From: Diphasiastrum complanatum | Taxonomy: Eukaryota; Streptophyta; Lycopodiopsida; Lycopodiales; Lycopodiaceae | Reading direction: 5' to 3' | Length of the DNA stretch: 39,210 bases | NCBI GenBank assembly: GCA_029204225.1 | Contig: CM055111.1 | Coordinates: forward strand, 30,847,464 to 30,886,673 | Shown here: positions 9,880 to 21,885 of the stretch, in pieces | Layout: each line of letters starts with the position of its first letter | Numbering within the stretch: the first letter of the stretch is position 1 | Made by a program: the position numbers and the translations under genes | The notes under the pieces: generated by a model | Databases searched by the model: none | Seen by the model: only the letters and a program-made list of their open reading frames with translations | Told to the model about the DNA's origin: nothing

Positions 9880-12800
9880 AACTCAGGCCTTGACTTACGC
9901 TGAAGATGCAGAGCTTACAGATAAGCATATTCTCAATCACATGGATCCTATGACATTTGGAGTTCGAGATATTCTGAATGAACCAACAATAAAACCACCT
10001 AAAGCAGTTGTATTGAAGTAAGGAAAGATTACAGGACCAATGACAAAGAAACAAGCAAGGCAACACTATAATAGGGTCTTGACATGGGAAAAATCATCTC
10101 GAAAAGTTGATTCTATGAATTTACCACCTTTATTGGATAAAAAAAAAAGAGAAGATCAAGGATGATTCTTCTAGTCAGAGTTCTCGCAAGAAATCACCAT
10201 CAAGGAAGTCGTCAGCTTCAGAGAAGAGCACATCTTCTAGAAAGTCATCACCTCCACGATCGATTCCTGCCAAGAAAGCTAAATGAAGATCCAAAATCAA
10301 TCCTTATGAAAAAGAACAATCAGAAGAAGTCCAACATGATATGCCCGAGCATTTCAAACACTATACTTTGGATGATGTTGTGATTATGTTACCAAAAGCT
10401 CATTGTGAACCAAAAGAGTAAGAATTAGAAACGAAGGAGGTTTACGGTGGACCAGCTAGGACTCAGCCAATGAATCTTGCTGAACCAAGAGAACCAAAAA
10501 AATTGAGCAAGTTGGAAAGCAACTTACTCCCGAACAATTTCAAGCGTTAAGAAAGTTATTGATCAAGTATCAAGACTGTTTTGCTTGGACATACAAGGAT
10601 CTAAAAGGGATTCCTACATTGGTTATTGAGCATACAATACCCTTGATGCATGTTGCAGTTTCAGATTTTATCGCTACAATCCAAACGTTACAGATCTTAT
10701 TAAGAAAGAGCTACAGAGGTTACTTGAAGCCGACTTTATTTATGAAATCGAACATACGAAATGAGTTTCTCCAATTGTCGTCGTTCCTAAGAAGAGTGGG
10801 AAGATGAGAATTTGTGTGAATCTCAAAGCCTTGAATAAAGTGACGCGAAAAGATTACTTTTCATTACCCTTTATTGAAAGCATAATAGACCCTTGCTAGA
10901 GCGAAAGCCTACAGTCTTTTGGATGGATTTAGTGGTTACAACCAAGTCAAGACTGCACCTGCGGATCACCATAAAACAGCTTTTGCAACAGAATGAGAAA
11001 GTTATGCTTATAAAGTTATGTCGTTTGGACTTTGTAATGCACCTAGTTCATTTCAAAGAGTGATCCAGTTCGCCTTCAAAGACTACTTGAAGAAATTCCT
11101 TGAAATCTTCCTGGATGATCTCGGAGTCCATAATGCTAATACAGACCACTTGGATCGTTTGGAAAAAGTGTTTGAACGTTATCGCAAATACCAAATCTCC
11201 TTAAATCCAGAAAAGTGTCAAATTTGGGTTACTCATGGAGTTGTCCTTGGACATGTGATATTAAGACATGGCATTGCTACAGATTATTCCAAAATCAAAG
11301 TAGTTGTTGAGCTACCGCCGCCAGGAACAATTCGAGGAGTCTACATTTTTATGGGTCACGCAAATTACTATCGAATATTCATTTTATTCTTTGCAGATTT
11401 AGCAAGACCTATATACAAACTAACTACTGTACCAATCTGGACAGTTGAGGCGTTGGAAGCATTTGAAAAATAAAAGAAAGCTTTGGCTTATGCACCAATA
11501 CTACAAGCTCCAATTTGGACAATTGAGTTTTATATTCATACTGATGCATCAAAATATGCAATTGGAGCAGTTTTGACGCAGCTAGGTGAATACAAGAAAG
11601 ATTATCCTATCAGGTTTGCAAGTAGACAGCTTACAGATCCTGAGAAAAATTATTCCACAACAGAATGTGAAGCGTTAGCCATGGTTTTTTCTATTAAGAA
11701 GATTCGACATTATTTAATGGCAACACATTTTGTATTTTACATTGATCTCATCAACCGTTACTTTATTTAGTAAACAAGTTGTGTAATACGGGGCGTACTG
11801 TAGGATGACTACTTTTATTGACCGAATTTGATTTTCAAGTTGTGGTTCGAAAAGGTAAACAACATTATCTGGCCGACCATGTCTCAAGAATCAAATCAGC
11901 ACCAATTAATACTGAAGTGGATGATGAACTACCAGATGCTGTGTTGTTCTATGTTGAAGCAATACCTGAGCGGACAGCATATAATGTTGAATATCTGATG
12001 CTAGGCCAACCCAATGACTCCTTGACAAAAGTACAAAAGAGACAATTGATTTTAAGGCACAATCTTATCACTTGATTGCGGGCCAATTATATCGTTGAGG
12101 AATGGACGATATTTTGTGAAGATGTGTTTTTTCGCATGAAGTACCTGAACTAATCATGTTCTCACATGATGGAATGGGCGGAGGACATTTTTCAACAGAT
12201 ATCACTACTCGCAAACTTTTGCAATCAGGATGTTGGTGGCCTACACTTTATAAAGTTATCGCAAGCACCGTTCGAGAAATGGGACCTTGACTATGTTGGT
12301 CCTATTCATCCTGTGACACAAGGGTCTCAAGCTAGATACATCATCGTTGCAACTGATTATATGACCAAGTGGGTTGAAGCAAAAGCAGTTTGAGTTGCAG
12401 ATGCAAAATCTACGACTAAGTTCCCGTATGAGCACATTATTGCTAGGTTTGGATTTCCTATCAAGATCGTAAGTGATCACAAAATTCACTTTGTGAATGA
12501 AACGATAAAGTGTCTGTTGGAGGACTTTTTTGTTATTCATCGGCTTAGTACTCCGTATTATCTGAGGGGTAATGGCCAAGCTGAATCTTCCAATAAGGTT
12601 CTCTACCACATTATGACAAAAATGGTTGAAGCAAGTCGTTCAAATTGGGAATTTAAATTGCATGCAGCATTATGGGCATTCAGAACAGCTTACAAAGGTA
12701 ATAAGAATCAAACACCATTCCAGCTCGTCCATGGTCAAGATGCAGTTATGCCAATTGAATTCTTGATACCATCCTTATGCATAGCAGCAACGGAACAGTT

Positions 12801-13139
12801 GGATGATGTGAAATCCTTACAACTGCGTCATGAAGCTTTACAAAACTTTGTGAAACCATATTGATGGCAGTTCATGCATTAGCAGCAGAGAAAGCTCGCT
12901 GCAAGGCATGGCACGATCGTCGATTACACAAAAAAGATCTGCAGGAAGGAGATCTAGCACTGATGTATAAATCGAAACTGATCAAAGGCAAATTGAAATT
13001 TACAGGTGAAGGACCGTACAAGGTAAAAGAGAATTGAACTATGGAGCAGTTATTTTAGAACACTTGGATGGAAAACGATTTAATACTCCGGTGAATGGCA
13101 GCCGACTACGCAAGTTTTGGCAATCAGTTCAACTAGCAT
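9880..13139 (+). pseudogene. Tat/Athila-like gypsy polyprotein, decayed
   Basis: From about 9880 a lysine-rich linker-like stretch (PMTFGVRDILNEPTIKPPKA, KKQARQHYNR) leads to Pol. RT from about 10520: LTPEQFQALRKLLIKYQDCF, AWTYKDLKGIP, IVVVPKKSGKMRICVNLKAL, SLLDGFSGYNQVKTAP, YKVMSFGLCNAPSSFQR, and FLDDLGVH at the catalytic site (usual F/YVDD). A TGA at 10994-10996 replaces the expected Trp before the YKVM motif. RNase H: FYIHTDASKYAIGAVLTQ, YSTTECEALAMVFSIKK, then DFQVVVRKGKQHYLADHVSR. Integrase: KWDLDYVGPIHPVTQGS, VSDHKIHFVNE, YYLRGNGQAESSNK, so the D, D, E positions are kept. The C-terminal integrase tail ends VNGSRLRKFW with a stop at 13137-13139. Protease and Gag were not found. Several stops and frameshifts make it non-functional. 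Confidence 0.85.
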
Positions 13140-13432
13140 GATCCAACACCTTATCAATTTTACTTTTGTTGTTTTACAATTTCTTTGTTTTTCACTATTT
13201 GGTGGATTTTCTTTCTTGGAAAAAAGACAGTTCAAAAAAAAAGGGGGAAAAAAAACGATGATGTGCAAAGTCAAAAAGGTCATCAAATCAAAAAAAGTTG
13301 AAGAAATTTTTTTTCAAAAATCAAATTTTTATGAAAAATGATTTAGAAAATCACTTTTTGAGTCGTTTCTTGTACATACAGTATTAGAAACCTTCGCCGA
13401 GTTGCCAGATCACACATCCACCTCAGATTTAC
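13140..13432 (+). other. Non-coding 3' region of the Tat/Athila-like element
   Basis: AT-rich, with a purine run (A9-GGGGG-A8 near 13235-13256) that could be a decayed PPT, but no LTR start follows it. AACCTTCGCCGAGT (13389-13402) repeats exactly the word at 9522-9535 in the element's leader, suggesting the element extends to at least 13402. Confidence 0.4.
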
Positions 13433-13900
13433 CTATACTGAGTTGGACGAAGGTTCTCTAGCAGAGATACTACATGTTTTGAAGTTAGGCGAATGTTCAA
13501 TTTTCCCTTGAGATGTTGCCTCCTTGCATGCGATGCTCTCTAAAAAACAAGCATTTAAATTCAAGCCATATACTTGCATCCTCCATTGGTGACGACACAA
13601 AGCATGCCAATGACCCCAATCGTATTGAGGTCTTGCATATGGCATCAATGTCACAACACTATTTAGAGGGACCTCAATACTACTCAATGCAAAAAGGCCC
13701 AAACCAGTCTCAGGAAAGTGTTCACTAGGCATGATCATGTACATTCGACCCCAATACGTATATGTTGTTCCATTTAATGGTAATGGTGATTGGAGTGGCC
13801 AACAAGAATATCTACTTCTAATGAAACTTTTTACTAATGGTTGCAAGCTAGGTAGGAAGAGGAAGGTCAGAGACAAAGAACCTAGAATGTCTTTTGACAC
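13433..13900 (-). CDS. Hypothetical ORF, 155 residues, possibly a gene fragment
   Basis: An uninterrupted minus-strand frame starting at a GTG (13900); the first ATG would be residue 53. The residues RMYMIMPSEHFPETGLGLFA then LSSIEVPL (about 52-79) resemble the start of a SET domain, whose hallmark is xGxGLFA followed by a basic or hydrophobic turn. No SET catalytic core (NHSC, GEELxxDY) follows, so at best this is a fragment. The C-terminal end overlaps sequence shared with the Tat/Athila-like element (motif near 13389-13450). A chance open frame cannot be excluded. No splice structure is obvious. Confidence 0.25.
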   Translation of the reverse strand: MSKDILGSLSLTFLFLPSLQPLVKSFIRSRYSCWPLQSPLPLNGTTYTYWGRMYMIMPSEHFPETGLGLFALSSIEVPLNSVVTLMPYARPQYDWGHWHALCRHQWRMQVYGLNLNACFLESIACKEATSQGKIEHSPNFKTCSISAREPSSNSV

Positions 13901-13949
13901 GTCAACAGTGCATAGTAATTTGCATTATCTTTCAAACCAGCCATAATAT

Positions 13950-14365
13950 GTCCAAGACGTGTTCTCTTTTTTAAAGGGGTGGTCAAGTTTGTGGAATCCA
14001 CGTGGAGTATCGTGGAGGACTCATAATTGTCATCGTAATGATTAAATTCTAAAATGAATGACTAGTTTGGTTACTGTAATAATTACTTTCAAAAACTCTA
14101 CTAAATTTTTTTTTTTGACTCGAGCAGTTTATTCTGCTGATACTTTATTTCAGAAGCAAAATTGGTTAAACTATATATGATATTGCCGACAATGGGTTCG
14201 ACTTATGGTTGGACATAGGATTGCACGTAACTTCATTGCTCTTGATAGTTTTGTTACTCTATGACAGTAAGTGTTGTCATAGCACTTGAATTTTGTACGA
14301 CTTTAATTATCTTCACTCTACGACTTTAAACACTTTTTACTTGATAGGCTGGTTACTCTTTAAGT

Positions 14366-14367
<2 letters not shown>
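13950..14367. other. No gene recognised
   Basis: AT-rich sequence with a T9 run near 14107; no ORF with a family match and no terminal repeats seen. Confidence 0.4.

Positions 14368-14452
<85 letters not shown>
14368..14452. repeat. (TC)n microsatellite, about 42 units
   Basis: An uninterrupted 85-base TC dinucleotide run. The lack of interruptions implies active slippage and likely length polymorphism. It produces artificial Arg-Glu repeats in minus-strand reading frames. Confidence 0.98.
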
Positions 14453-14454
<2 letters not shown>

Positions 14455-14871
14455 CACAATGCTCTAAGCTATATAACTTTGCCATGTTAGTGTATTTATG
14501 ACTATGATAAATGGATTTATTAGGTACCATACAATGTATATGGCTTTTTTGGACAAAGTTCAAAATTCAAATGTATACTTTCCCTCCAATTTTCACTCCA
14601 TCAAAAGTCTATATAAGAGATAGATCACTACCAAAACCCTCACTTTGCTTCTCTTTTCTTCTCCTCCTGTTCTCCTTTTTCCTTATGCTGGCTCACTCTC
14701 GGTGGCGCCCATCCACGGCTCTCGGATCGTCACAAGCACAAGAACTAGTATGCATATTTCCGCACGGAAAATCGGACTAATATTGGGCTTTCTTTTTTCA
14801 AAATTGTAAAAAATCGGCATGTAAAACCCGGTTACTAGCAACAAAATCGGCATATAGTTGCCTCTGTAAAA

Positions 14872-15110
14872 GGGTCCCAACCTACCCCTAAAGTGGCTAG
14901 ACAAGTTATAGTAGTTTTGAGATGGTCTCAAGGACCGTAAAAAATATTTGATATATGTAAAGCCTAGCGAAAAGTGCCGGTCCACTTAGAAGTGGGGCCC
15001 AGCCCACCCTTAATGAGGCTAGAGAAAAAGTTTGTGGCCTTAGAAATGGCCTTTAAAAATGTTTTGCGGCTATTTAGCCAGTTGTAAAAATAGCCGGCAT
15101 AGCCTTAGCC
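14872..15110. repeat. Degenerate tandem duplication, about 122-bp period
   Basis: Copy 1 begins GGGTCCCAACCTACCC (14872) and copy 2 GGGGCCCAGCCCACCC (14994). Each is followed by a GGCTAGA word, a purine-rich stretch, a short hairpin (GAGATGGTCTC or GGCCTTAGAAATGGCC) and an A-rich tail with AATATTTG or AATGTTTTG. The two copies are strongly diverged. No gene is seen in 14453-14871. Confidence 0.55.
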
Positions 15111-15111
15111 A

Positions 15112-15450
15112 TAGGAGCTCTTTGGTTGTTGAAGTCAATGCCTTGTACTCGGCTTCACAAGAAGATAGTGAGATTGTATCTTGCTTTTTGGAAAGCCAAG
15201 ATATTACTCCTCCACAAAGAAATTTGCAAATGCACTAATGGACTTCCTATCCATCTTATCACCTGCAAAATCTGAATCCAAGTAGGCTCTCAAGTGCAAG
15301 TTAGATCCTTCATAAAGTATGCCAAAAAATCTAGTACTAGAAACATATCTAAGTACTCTCTTGGCACTTTTCCAATGATGAACTAAAGGAGCTTGCATAC
15401 TTTGACTCAGCTTACTTACACAAAAACTTAAGTCAGGTCTAGTGAAATTT
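15112..15450 (-). pseudogene. Copia RNase H fragment
   Basis: The minus strand encodes NFTRPDLSFCVSKLSQ, MQAPLVHHWKSAKRVLRYVS, AYLDSDFAGDKMDRKS, then after a frameshift near 15210 GVISWLSKKQDTISLSSCE and AEYKALTSTTKEL. These are the copia RNase H landmarks (H-WKaakRiLRYl; DsDwAGd..dRkStsG; SlSscEAEY.al). No other part of the element is visible on either side. It is a 0.34-kb relic. Confidence 0.85.
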
Positions 15451-18400
15451 CACCATGTACAAAGTTGTTTTACTAATATATGTTTACCTAGTGTATTTGC
15501 AGAAAAACCAGTTTGTCGGAAGAGCTCTAGTCATGAATGTTGCAGAAGCCAATTTCAAGAAAAGAACCGGCAAAGAAAAAATACAGTGAAAATTTTGTCA
15601 CCAAAAATATTATAACAGGCTCAAAATACCATGGAAATCCTAACGGCGAGGTCGAGATAATTTTGAGCACAAACAAACCAACGAGCCAAGCAGTGTGAAC
15701 ACATGGAAAATCCAACAACATAGAAAAACCGGCAATCTAAAAAACCGACGCAAAGGAAAAGGATGGGCCAGCTACACCCATAGGGATTGACTAGTAGCTA
15801 CTAGGTTGGTTAACAATGATAAGGCCAAAAGGTTCCTTGGCCTAAGCACATACTATTTTGGAAAGAAGGCAATCTAAGAGAAGGTCCACATGGGAAAAGC
15901 AACGAAAAGCCTAACTTGGAGAAGCATGAGAAGATAAGCTTCAAGGTTGTTGAGCTCCAAAACCCAAAGAACACCCTATTTGGAGGAGGGGAGCAAGTTG
16001 GAGAATCTACTAAAATAGGTGAATCCTAATAGGGGAGGGACATGTGGCAAAGAAGGTATGAAATGCATGACAATTGGAAAAATGTCATATTGAAGGGCAA
16101 CCCCTTGGAGTCTGGCTATAAAAGAGAGTCCACTCCGTGTGTTGAAGATATAGTTTTCGAGATATAGTTGAAGTATCTTGTTATGGGTGGATCTTTGAAT
16201 TCTTGCCAAGTTCATAATGAGGAAGTCTACTAGTATTGGAAATCTTTCTTTGATTATGGGGATGTATCCCTCCTGCTATGCCATGTTGATAGCTTCATCG
16301 AATTCTTTCAAAGGGGAAATCATTTATCTTTCACCATTCCCATTCTCAAGGAGTGAAACAAGTTCGAGTTTTCTTTGGTCTCAAGTTCGAGCCTTCCCTT
16401 GGAAACCAAGAAGCATTCTCAAGGAGTGAAACAAGTTTCACCATCATCCTGCCATTTCACTCATTCCATTGATAAATACGAGAGGGATTTAAGTATTAGT
16501 GTCGTTAGAGCACGAGAGACATTGGAGTATGAAAAATTGATGGAGAGTGAATGGGTTCCTTACCATTCTATCTTTACCATTGTATTAAAAATATGATTAG
16601 AAGAGTATGTGGATTTGTGATTAAATAATGATTTCGTGAGAGTTGTATGAGGGGTGGAGGTGAATTTTTGAGTCATTGAGAAACGTTCTATTGCCCGAGC
16701 TTGTACTGCAAAGCTCTATCTTATCTAAGTTTCCTGGTCTTTCAAAGCACAGTCTACTCCACTATGAGAAGTACTAACAACAACGTGCTGCATTCTTAGC
16801 TATCTTCATGAAAAAATCAAGAGTTCAGTTAATCTATCTTTTCAAAGGATCTTCAATCAGTTGCAGGCTACCTATGCAGAATATGCTATTGTTCAACCAT
16901 GAACTATCCGCTGCTATAGAATCTTCATTGGTCAGAGTCATTGAAGAGCATTCGGTTATGAACTATCCATGAGAAATATGCAATGACGTTACCTTATCAA
17001 AAAAGAGCAATGTTGAAAGTCATTTAGAAAACTTGTTCAGAACACCGCTATCAGCGAGTTTTGGTGAGAAGAACATGTATTGATAATTTGTGAAGCAAGG
17101 TATGTGCCAAGCCTCTGCTTAGGCTAACGCTACCTACAAATCCTTCAAAGACAGGGTTGCTACCATAACTATGAGCAATATCTCTGCTCAAACCAATGAT
17201 CTACTGTACGAAATCATGCTCTAACATTCTGTGATCAGATAAGGACTCAAAACCCTACCGTTTATCGCTACACGCAGAGCGCTCTATAAATTACTATCAA
17301 AAAATCAGATGGAAGGCTAAGGCTCTGTTCCATACCTGACTTCTGGAGCGCATTCATAGCAGTCAAAGTACATGGTTGTTGTTTCTAATCGCACTTTATG
17401 AGCACACTTCTGTTGCCAGAAAGCACATTTCTGAGGCATCATACCTGCATTGATGAGTGATTGTTCTTAATCAACACACCTCTGTTGAAAGTCACAGCAA
17501 TAAGAGGGATCAATCTCGGTCACAACTAGTGGAGAATTCGCATCACCAACGATTCATAATGAACATTTGAAGTGAGTTGTCTAGAACCTCACACTTTCCA
17601 ACCTGATCAACACTTTTGGGCAATACACCTCTGATGTCCGTCAATGCCCGATAGATGAAAGAATGCACAAGTGGTAAGGCAATGCAAGAGGAGGCTCTCC
17701 ACATTCATGACTAGACACCTCTTGAGATAAGCTGGTTTTGCTCAATCACACCTCAGGTAATGTTCCTTCTCAAAATTGCTATATGTATCACGAACGTAAT
17801 CTCAATGAAATGTTTACGATGGTATGTGTGTATGCTTTCGATTATGCATGATAAAGAACTGCTAATGGGTTAGACTAAGTGAAGGGATGTAAAGTGATGC
17901 ATGAATGGTTGTTAACTACAAGAAATACGATAATGACAACCTGATTGTCTTAGCTTGTATGGGTCTTTGATGTTTAGAAACACATACTTGTTATTTCATA
18001 TCCACTCGAGTTAACGAGCGTGTAGCTTTGCCAAAGTATGTAGAACATGATAACATGCATATTTATCGTAGTATTCTTTGCATGCTAGCTATATCACTGG
18101 TATTATTGTACTTGACATGATTCGAAAAAACCTGTCTTGTAAGCAGGATCTTAGGGAGCTTCCCTTATACTCACCATCACATTGTGTGTTTGATTGAACT
18201 TCTGTTCACATAAATGTCTGGCCCTTTCAGCGCTAAGAGGGCAGTAATGATCACACTTTTGTTTGAAGTATTGTATGCCTCTTCAACGATAATGTAGATG
18301 CATAGCTGGCCGCCAGCATGATACTTTTTGTTGTATGGTATGATGGTCACCAGAAGAGGTATGAATTATGATAAATGATATGCAAATGGTGAGCAAATGA

Positions 18401-18517
18401 AATATGAGTCTTATTGTATGTAGATCTTCCTACTACGAGGTTGAATCCCGATTCCATTATTGGACTCGGAGTACGCTCTTACACATGCATGCATTCCGAA
18501 GAACATCTTCGTGAAGT
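15451..18517. other. 3-kb stretch without recognised genes
   Basis: I find no protein-family match on either strand. Two items stand out. A TATA-like GGCTATAAAAGAGAG lies near 16108-16122 and could belong to a plus-strand LTR whose borders I cannot place. A 24-bp direct repeat starting CATTCTCAAGGAGTGAAACA occurs at 16341-16364 and again at 16414-16437 (period 73). The rest (16600-18517) is mixed composition with frequent stops in all frames. Confidence 0.4.
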
Positions 18518-19570
18518 TTATATATAAGTTTCAATCAGTCCCTTTTTAGTAAAAGCAAAGAATTGAGTCGAATTTATCAACAGCTTTCCCTTTGTGGTCG
18601 ATGAACTGGTCTTCCACAAAAATGACATTTCTACTGGTGAATGCCTTCTTGGTATCCAAATTGTAGAGCTTGTATGCCTTGTGGTCTGGGGAATAGCGGA
18701 TGAAGATCGTTTTTCTACTCTTGTCATCTAGCTTTCTTCTTAGATCCTCAGGGATCTGAGCGAAAGCGATCATCCAAACACTCGAATATGTTTGAGTGAT
18801 GGTTTTGATCTTGTCCACACCTCATAAGTTGTCTTGCCATTTAGGGCTTTGGTGATGGATCGATTCTGTAAATAGACAGCTATAGTAACAGCTTCTGCCC
18901 AAAATTTCTTTGGAAGAGAGGCATGGGCCATCATGCTCTTGGCACTTTCGATGAGTGTCCTATTCTTCTGCTCAGCTATACCATTGGATTGAGGTGAGTA
19001 ATTGGTTGTATATTGTTGATGTATCCCGTTGGCCTTGCAAAACTCCTTGAATTATGTGGAGGTGTACTCCCCCCCTCCATCTGTGCATAGAGCCTTGATC
19101 TTCCTCTGGGTCTGGTTTTCTGTAGACGCCTTGAACTGCTCGAAGGACTTGAATGCTTCAGATTTGTTCTTCATATAGTAGGTAGTAGTCCTTCGAGAGA
19201 AGTCGTCGATGAAGGTTAGGAAATAGAGAGCTCCCCCTGTGGAAGCAGTCTACATCGGGCCACAAATGTTGCTGTGTACAAGGTCAAGCAAGCCCTTGGA
19301 TGTGTGAACTGAGTCTGAATTGAAGGGACTTCTAGCATGCTTGCTGATAATATAGCTTTTTCATGGAGAAGTTGGCTTGCTGACAGAAGGCAGATCTTGT
19401 ACTAGACTCTGAGTTGACATTTGCTTAATACTATTGTAGTTAAGATGGCCAAGTCTAAAATGCCACAACATATCAGTTGTTTCAAAAGTGGCTGTGTGAA
19501 GAGCTTGACTGTTAGAAGAGTAACAGTGGCTGAGTTTGTAAAGATAGCCACTTCTTCTTCCGTAGGCTAG

Positions 19571-20727
19571 AACCTTCCGAAATTTGTCAAGGATTGTGCA
19601 GCCTTTTGTATCGAATTCGACCCTCCGACCTGAATCAGTGATTCTGCTAACTGAGAGCAGATTCAGGTCAGATTTGGAACGTGGAGAACATTGGACAGCA
19701 CCTTGACCTCACCTCTTTTGAACTCAATTCTGATTGTTCCTTCAACTTCAACTGAATGTGATGAGTTGTCTCCAAGTTGCACAACTTGAGAGTGGGTGAA
19801 TGGCTTGTAGTCTTTGAACCAGTCATGATGGTGAGTCATGTGTTGAGTTGCTCCCGAATCTAGATACCAGGAGTCGGTATCCAGTTGTTCTCTGACGTTA
19901 ATCATGAAGGCTGCTTCATCTTCTTCTTCTTGTTGCTGATTTGAGTGACTGGCTATAGCACTATGTGCTTGTTGTTGGAACTACTTCTTCTTTTCGTTGT
20001 TGTACTTCAAAGTTTGGCAGTTCTTGATTTCATGGCCAGTCTTCTTATATTATCTATAGAATAGTTTCTGCACAGGTTGGAATGATGAAGAGCTTGAATT
20101 TGATCTTAGACCAAAATTTGGTCCAGACTGCATGTTTCTCTTCTTGTCAGTATAGCCTGACTTTGTAGACCTCTTGGATCTAAACTTCTGATTTTTTGAA
20201 TATAGAGCTTGAGGATCTGATCTTGAGCCTGAGGAGGATACCGATCTTCTGATCTCCTCTTGTAGGAGCAGCAAAATTACTCTTGATAGAGTGAGATGCT
20301 CCTGGGTAGAAATTGCCATTATCCAATTTTTGTAGGCCTAAGGTAGACTCGATAATAGAGTCATGAGTGCATCAGAATCTTCTATGACTGAGCCAGTTGC
20401 AGTCATCTGCTCCATAAGATTTTTGAAAGTGTTGAGATGACTTGAAACACTATCTGCTTCAGACATTCTGAGGTTGAAGAATTTCTTCCTCAGATGGAGC
20501 TTGGATGTAATGTCTCTAATGTTGTAGAGAGTTGCTAGGTTATCCCATGCATTCTTAGCGGTCTGAGCAGCACATATGTGGCTGCTCTGAGTGTCCTTGA
20601 TATTGAGGGTGATCATGGCAAATGCTTTGCCATCTCTCAGTTTCCACTTGGTGATGACGGCTGCATCACCTTCTAGTTTGAGCTCTGTGCCATCAACAAT
20701 ATCCCACAGTTCTTTGGCTAGAAGTAT
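19571..20727 (-). repeat. Tandem duplication copy B (Gag-protease)
   Basis: Downstream copy of a 1157-bp unit running from VILLAKELWDIV of Gag to DKFRK of protease. It lacks the Gag N-terminus, as expected if the unit began inside gag. The word AACCTTC occurs at both unit edges (19571-19577 and 20728-20734). Confidence 0.8.
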
Positions 20728-21885
20728 AACCTTCCGGGATTTGTCAAAAATTGTGCAACCATCTGTATCGAATTCGACCCTCCGACTTGAATCAGTGACT
20801 CTGCTAACAAAGAGCAGATTCTTGGTCAGATTTGGAACGTGGAGAACATTGGACAACAACTTGACCTCACCTCTTTTGAATTCAACTCTGACTGATCCTT
20901 CACCTTCGATTGAATGTGATGAGTTGTCTCCAAGGTGCACAACTCGAGAGTGGGTGAATGACTTGTAGTCTTTGAACCAGTCGCGATGGTGAGTCATGTG
21001 TTGAGTTGCTCCGGAGTCTAGATACCAAGAATTGATATCATGTTGTTCTCTGACTTTGGTCATGAAAGCTGCTCTATCTTCCTCTTCTTCTTGTTGCTGA
21101 TTTGAGTGATTGGTTGTAGCACTATGTGCTTATTGTTGGAACTGCTTCTTCTTTTTGTTGTTGTACTTCAAAGTTTGGTAGTCTTTGATTTCGTGGCCAG
21201 TACTCTTACAGTATCTGCAGAATAATTTCTGCACAGGTTGGAATGATGAAGAGCTTGAATTCGATCTTGGACCGGAATTTGGTCCAGACCGCATGTTGCT
21301 CTTCTTGTCAGTATAGCCTGACTTTGTAGATCACTTGGATCTAAACTTCTAATTTTTTGAATATAGAGCTTGAGGATCCGATTCTGAGCCTGAGGATGAT
21401 GCTAATCTTTTGATCTCCTCTTGTAGGAGCAGCGAAATTACTCTTGATAGAGTGAGGTGCCCCTAGGTAGAAATTGCCATTATCTAGTTTTCGTAGGCTT
21501 CAAGTAGACTCGATAATAGAGTCATGAGTGCATCAAAATCTTCTATGAATGAGCCAGTTGCAGTCATCTACTCCATAAGGTTCTTGAAGGTGTTGAACGA
21601 CTCGAAACACTGCTTTAGACAGTCTGAGGTTGAATAATTTCTTCCACAGATGGAGCTTGGATGTAACGTCTCTAATGTCATAGAGAGTTGCTAGGATGTC
21701 CCATGCATCCTTAGCTGTCTTAGCAGCACATATGTGGCTGATTTGAGTATCCTTGATGTTGAGGGTGATCATGGCAAAAATGCTTTGCCATCTCTCAGTC
21801 TCCACTTGGTGATGATGGCTGCATCATCTTCTGGTTTGAGCTCTGTGCCGTCAACGATGTCCCATAGTTCTTTGGCTAGAAGTAT
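20728..21885 (-). repeat. Tandem duplication copy A (Gag-protease)
   Basis: Upstream copy of the unit, from Gag VILLAKELWDIV (ending at 21885-21892) to protease DKSRK at the junction. Period relative to copy B is about 1157-1158 bp, measured from the AACCTTC words at 19571, 20728 and 21886. Across the junction an uninterrupted 241-codon frame (20338-21063) fuses protease to Gag. Confidence 0.8.

Noticed and set aside
14360-14563. Minus-strand open frame with long Arg-Glu repeat
   Set aside because: It is only the (TC)n microsatellite read as codons.
20591-20968. 125-residue plus-strand open frame
   Set aside because: Antisense to the well-supported copia Gag-protease fusion.
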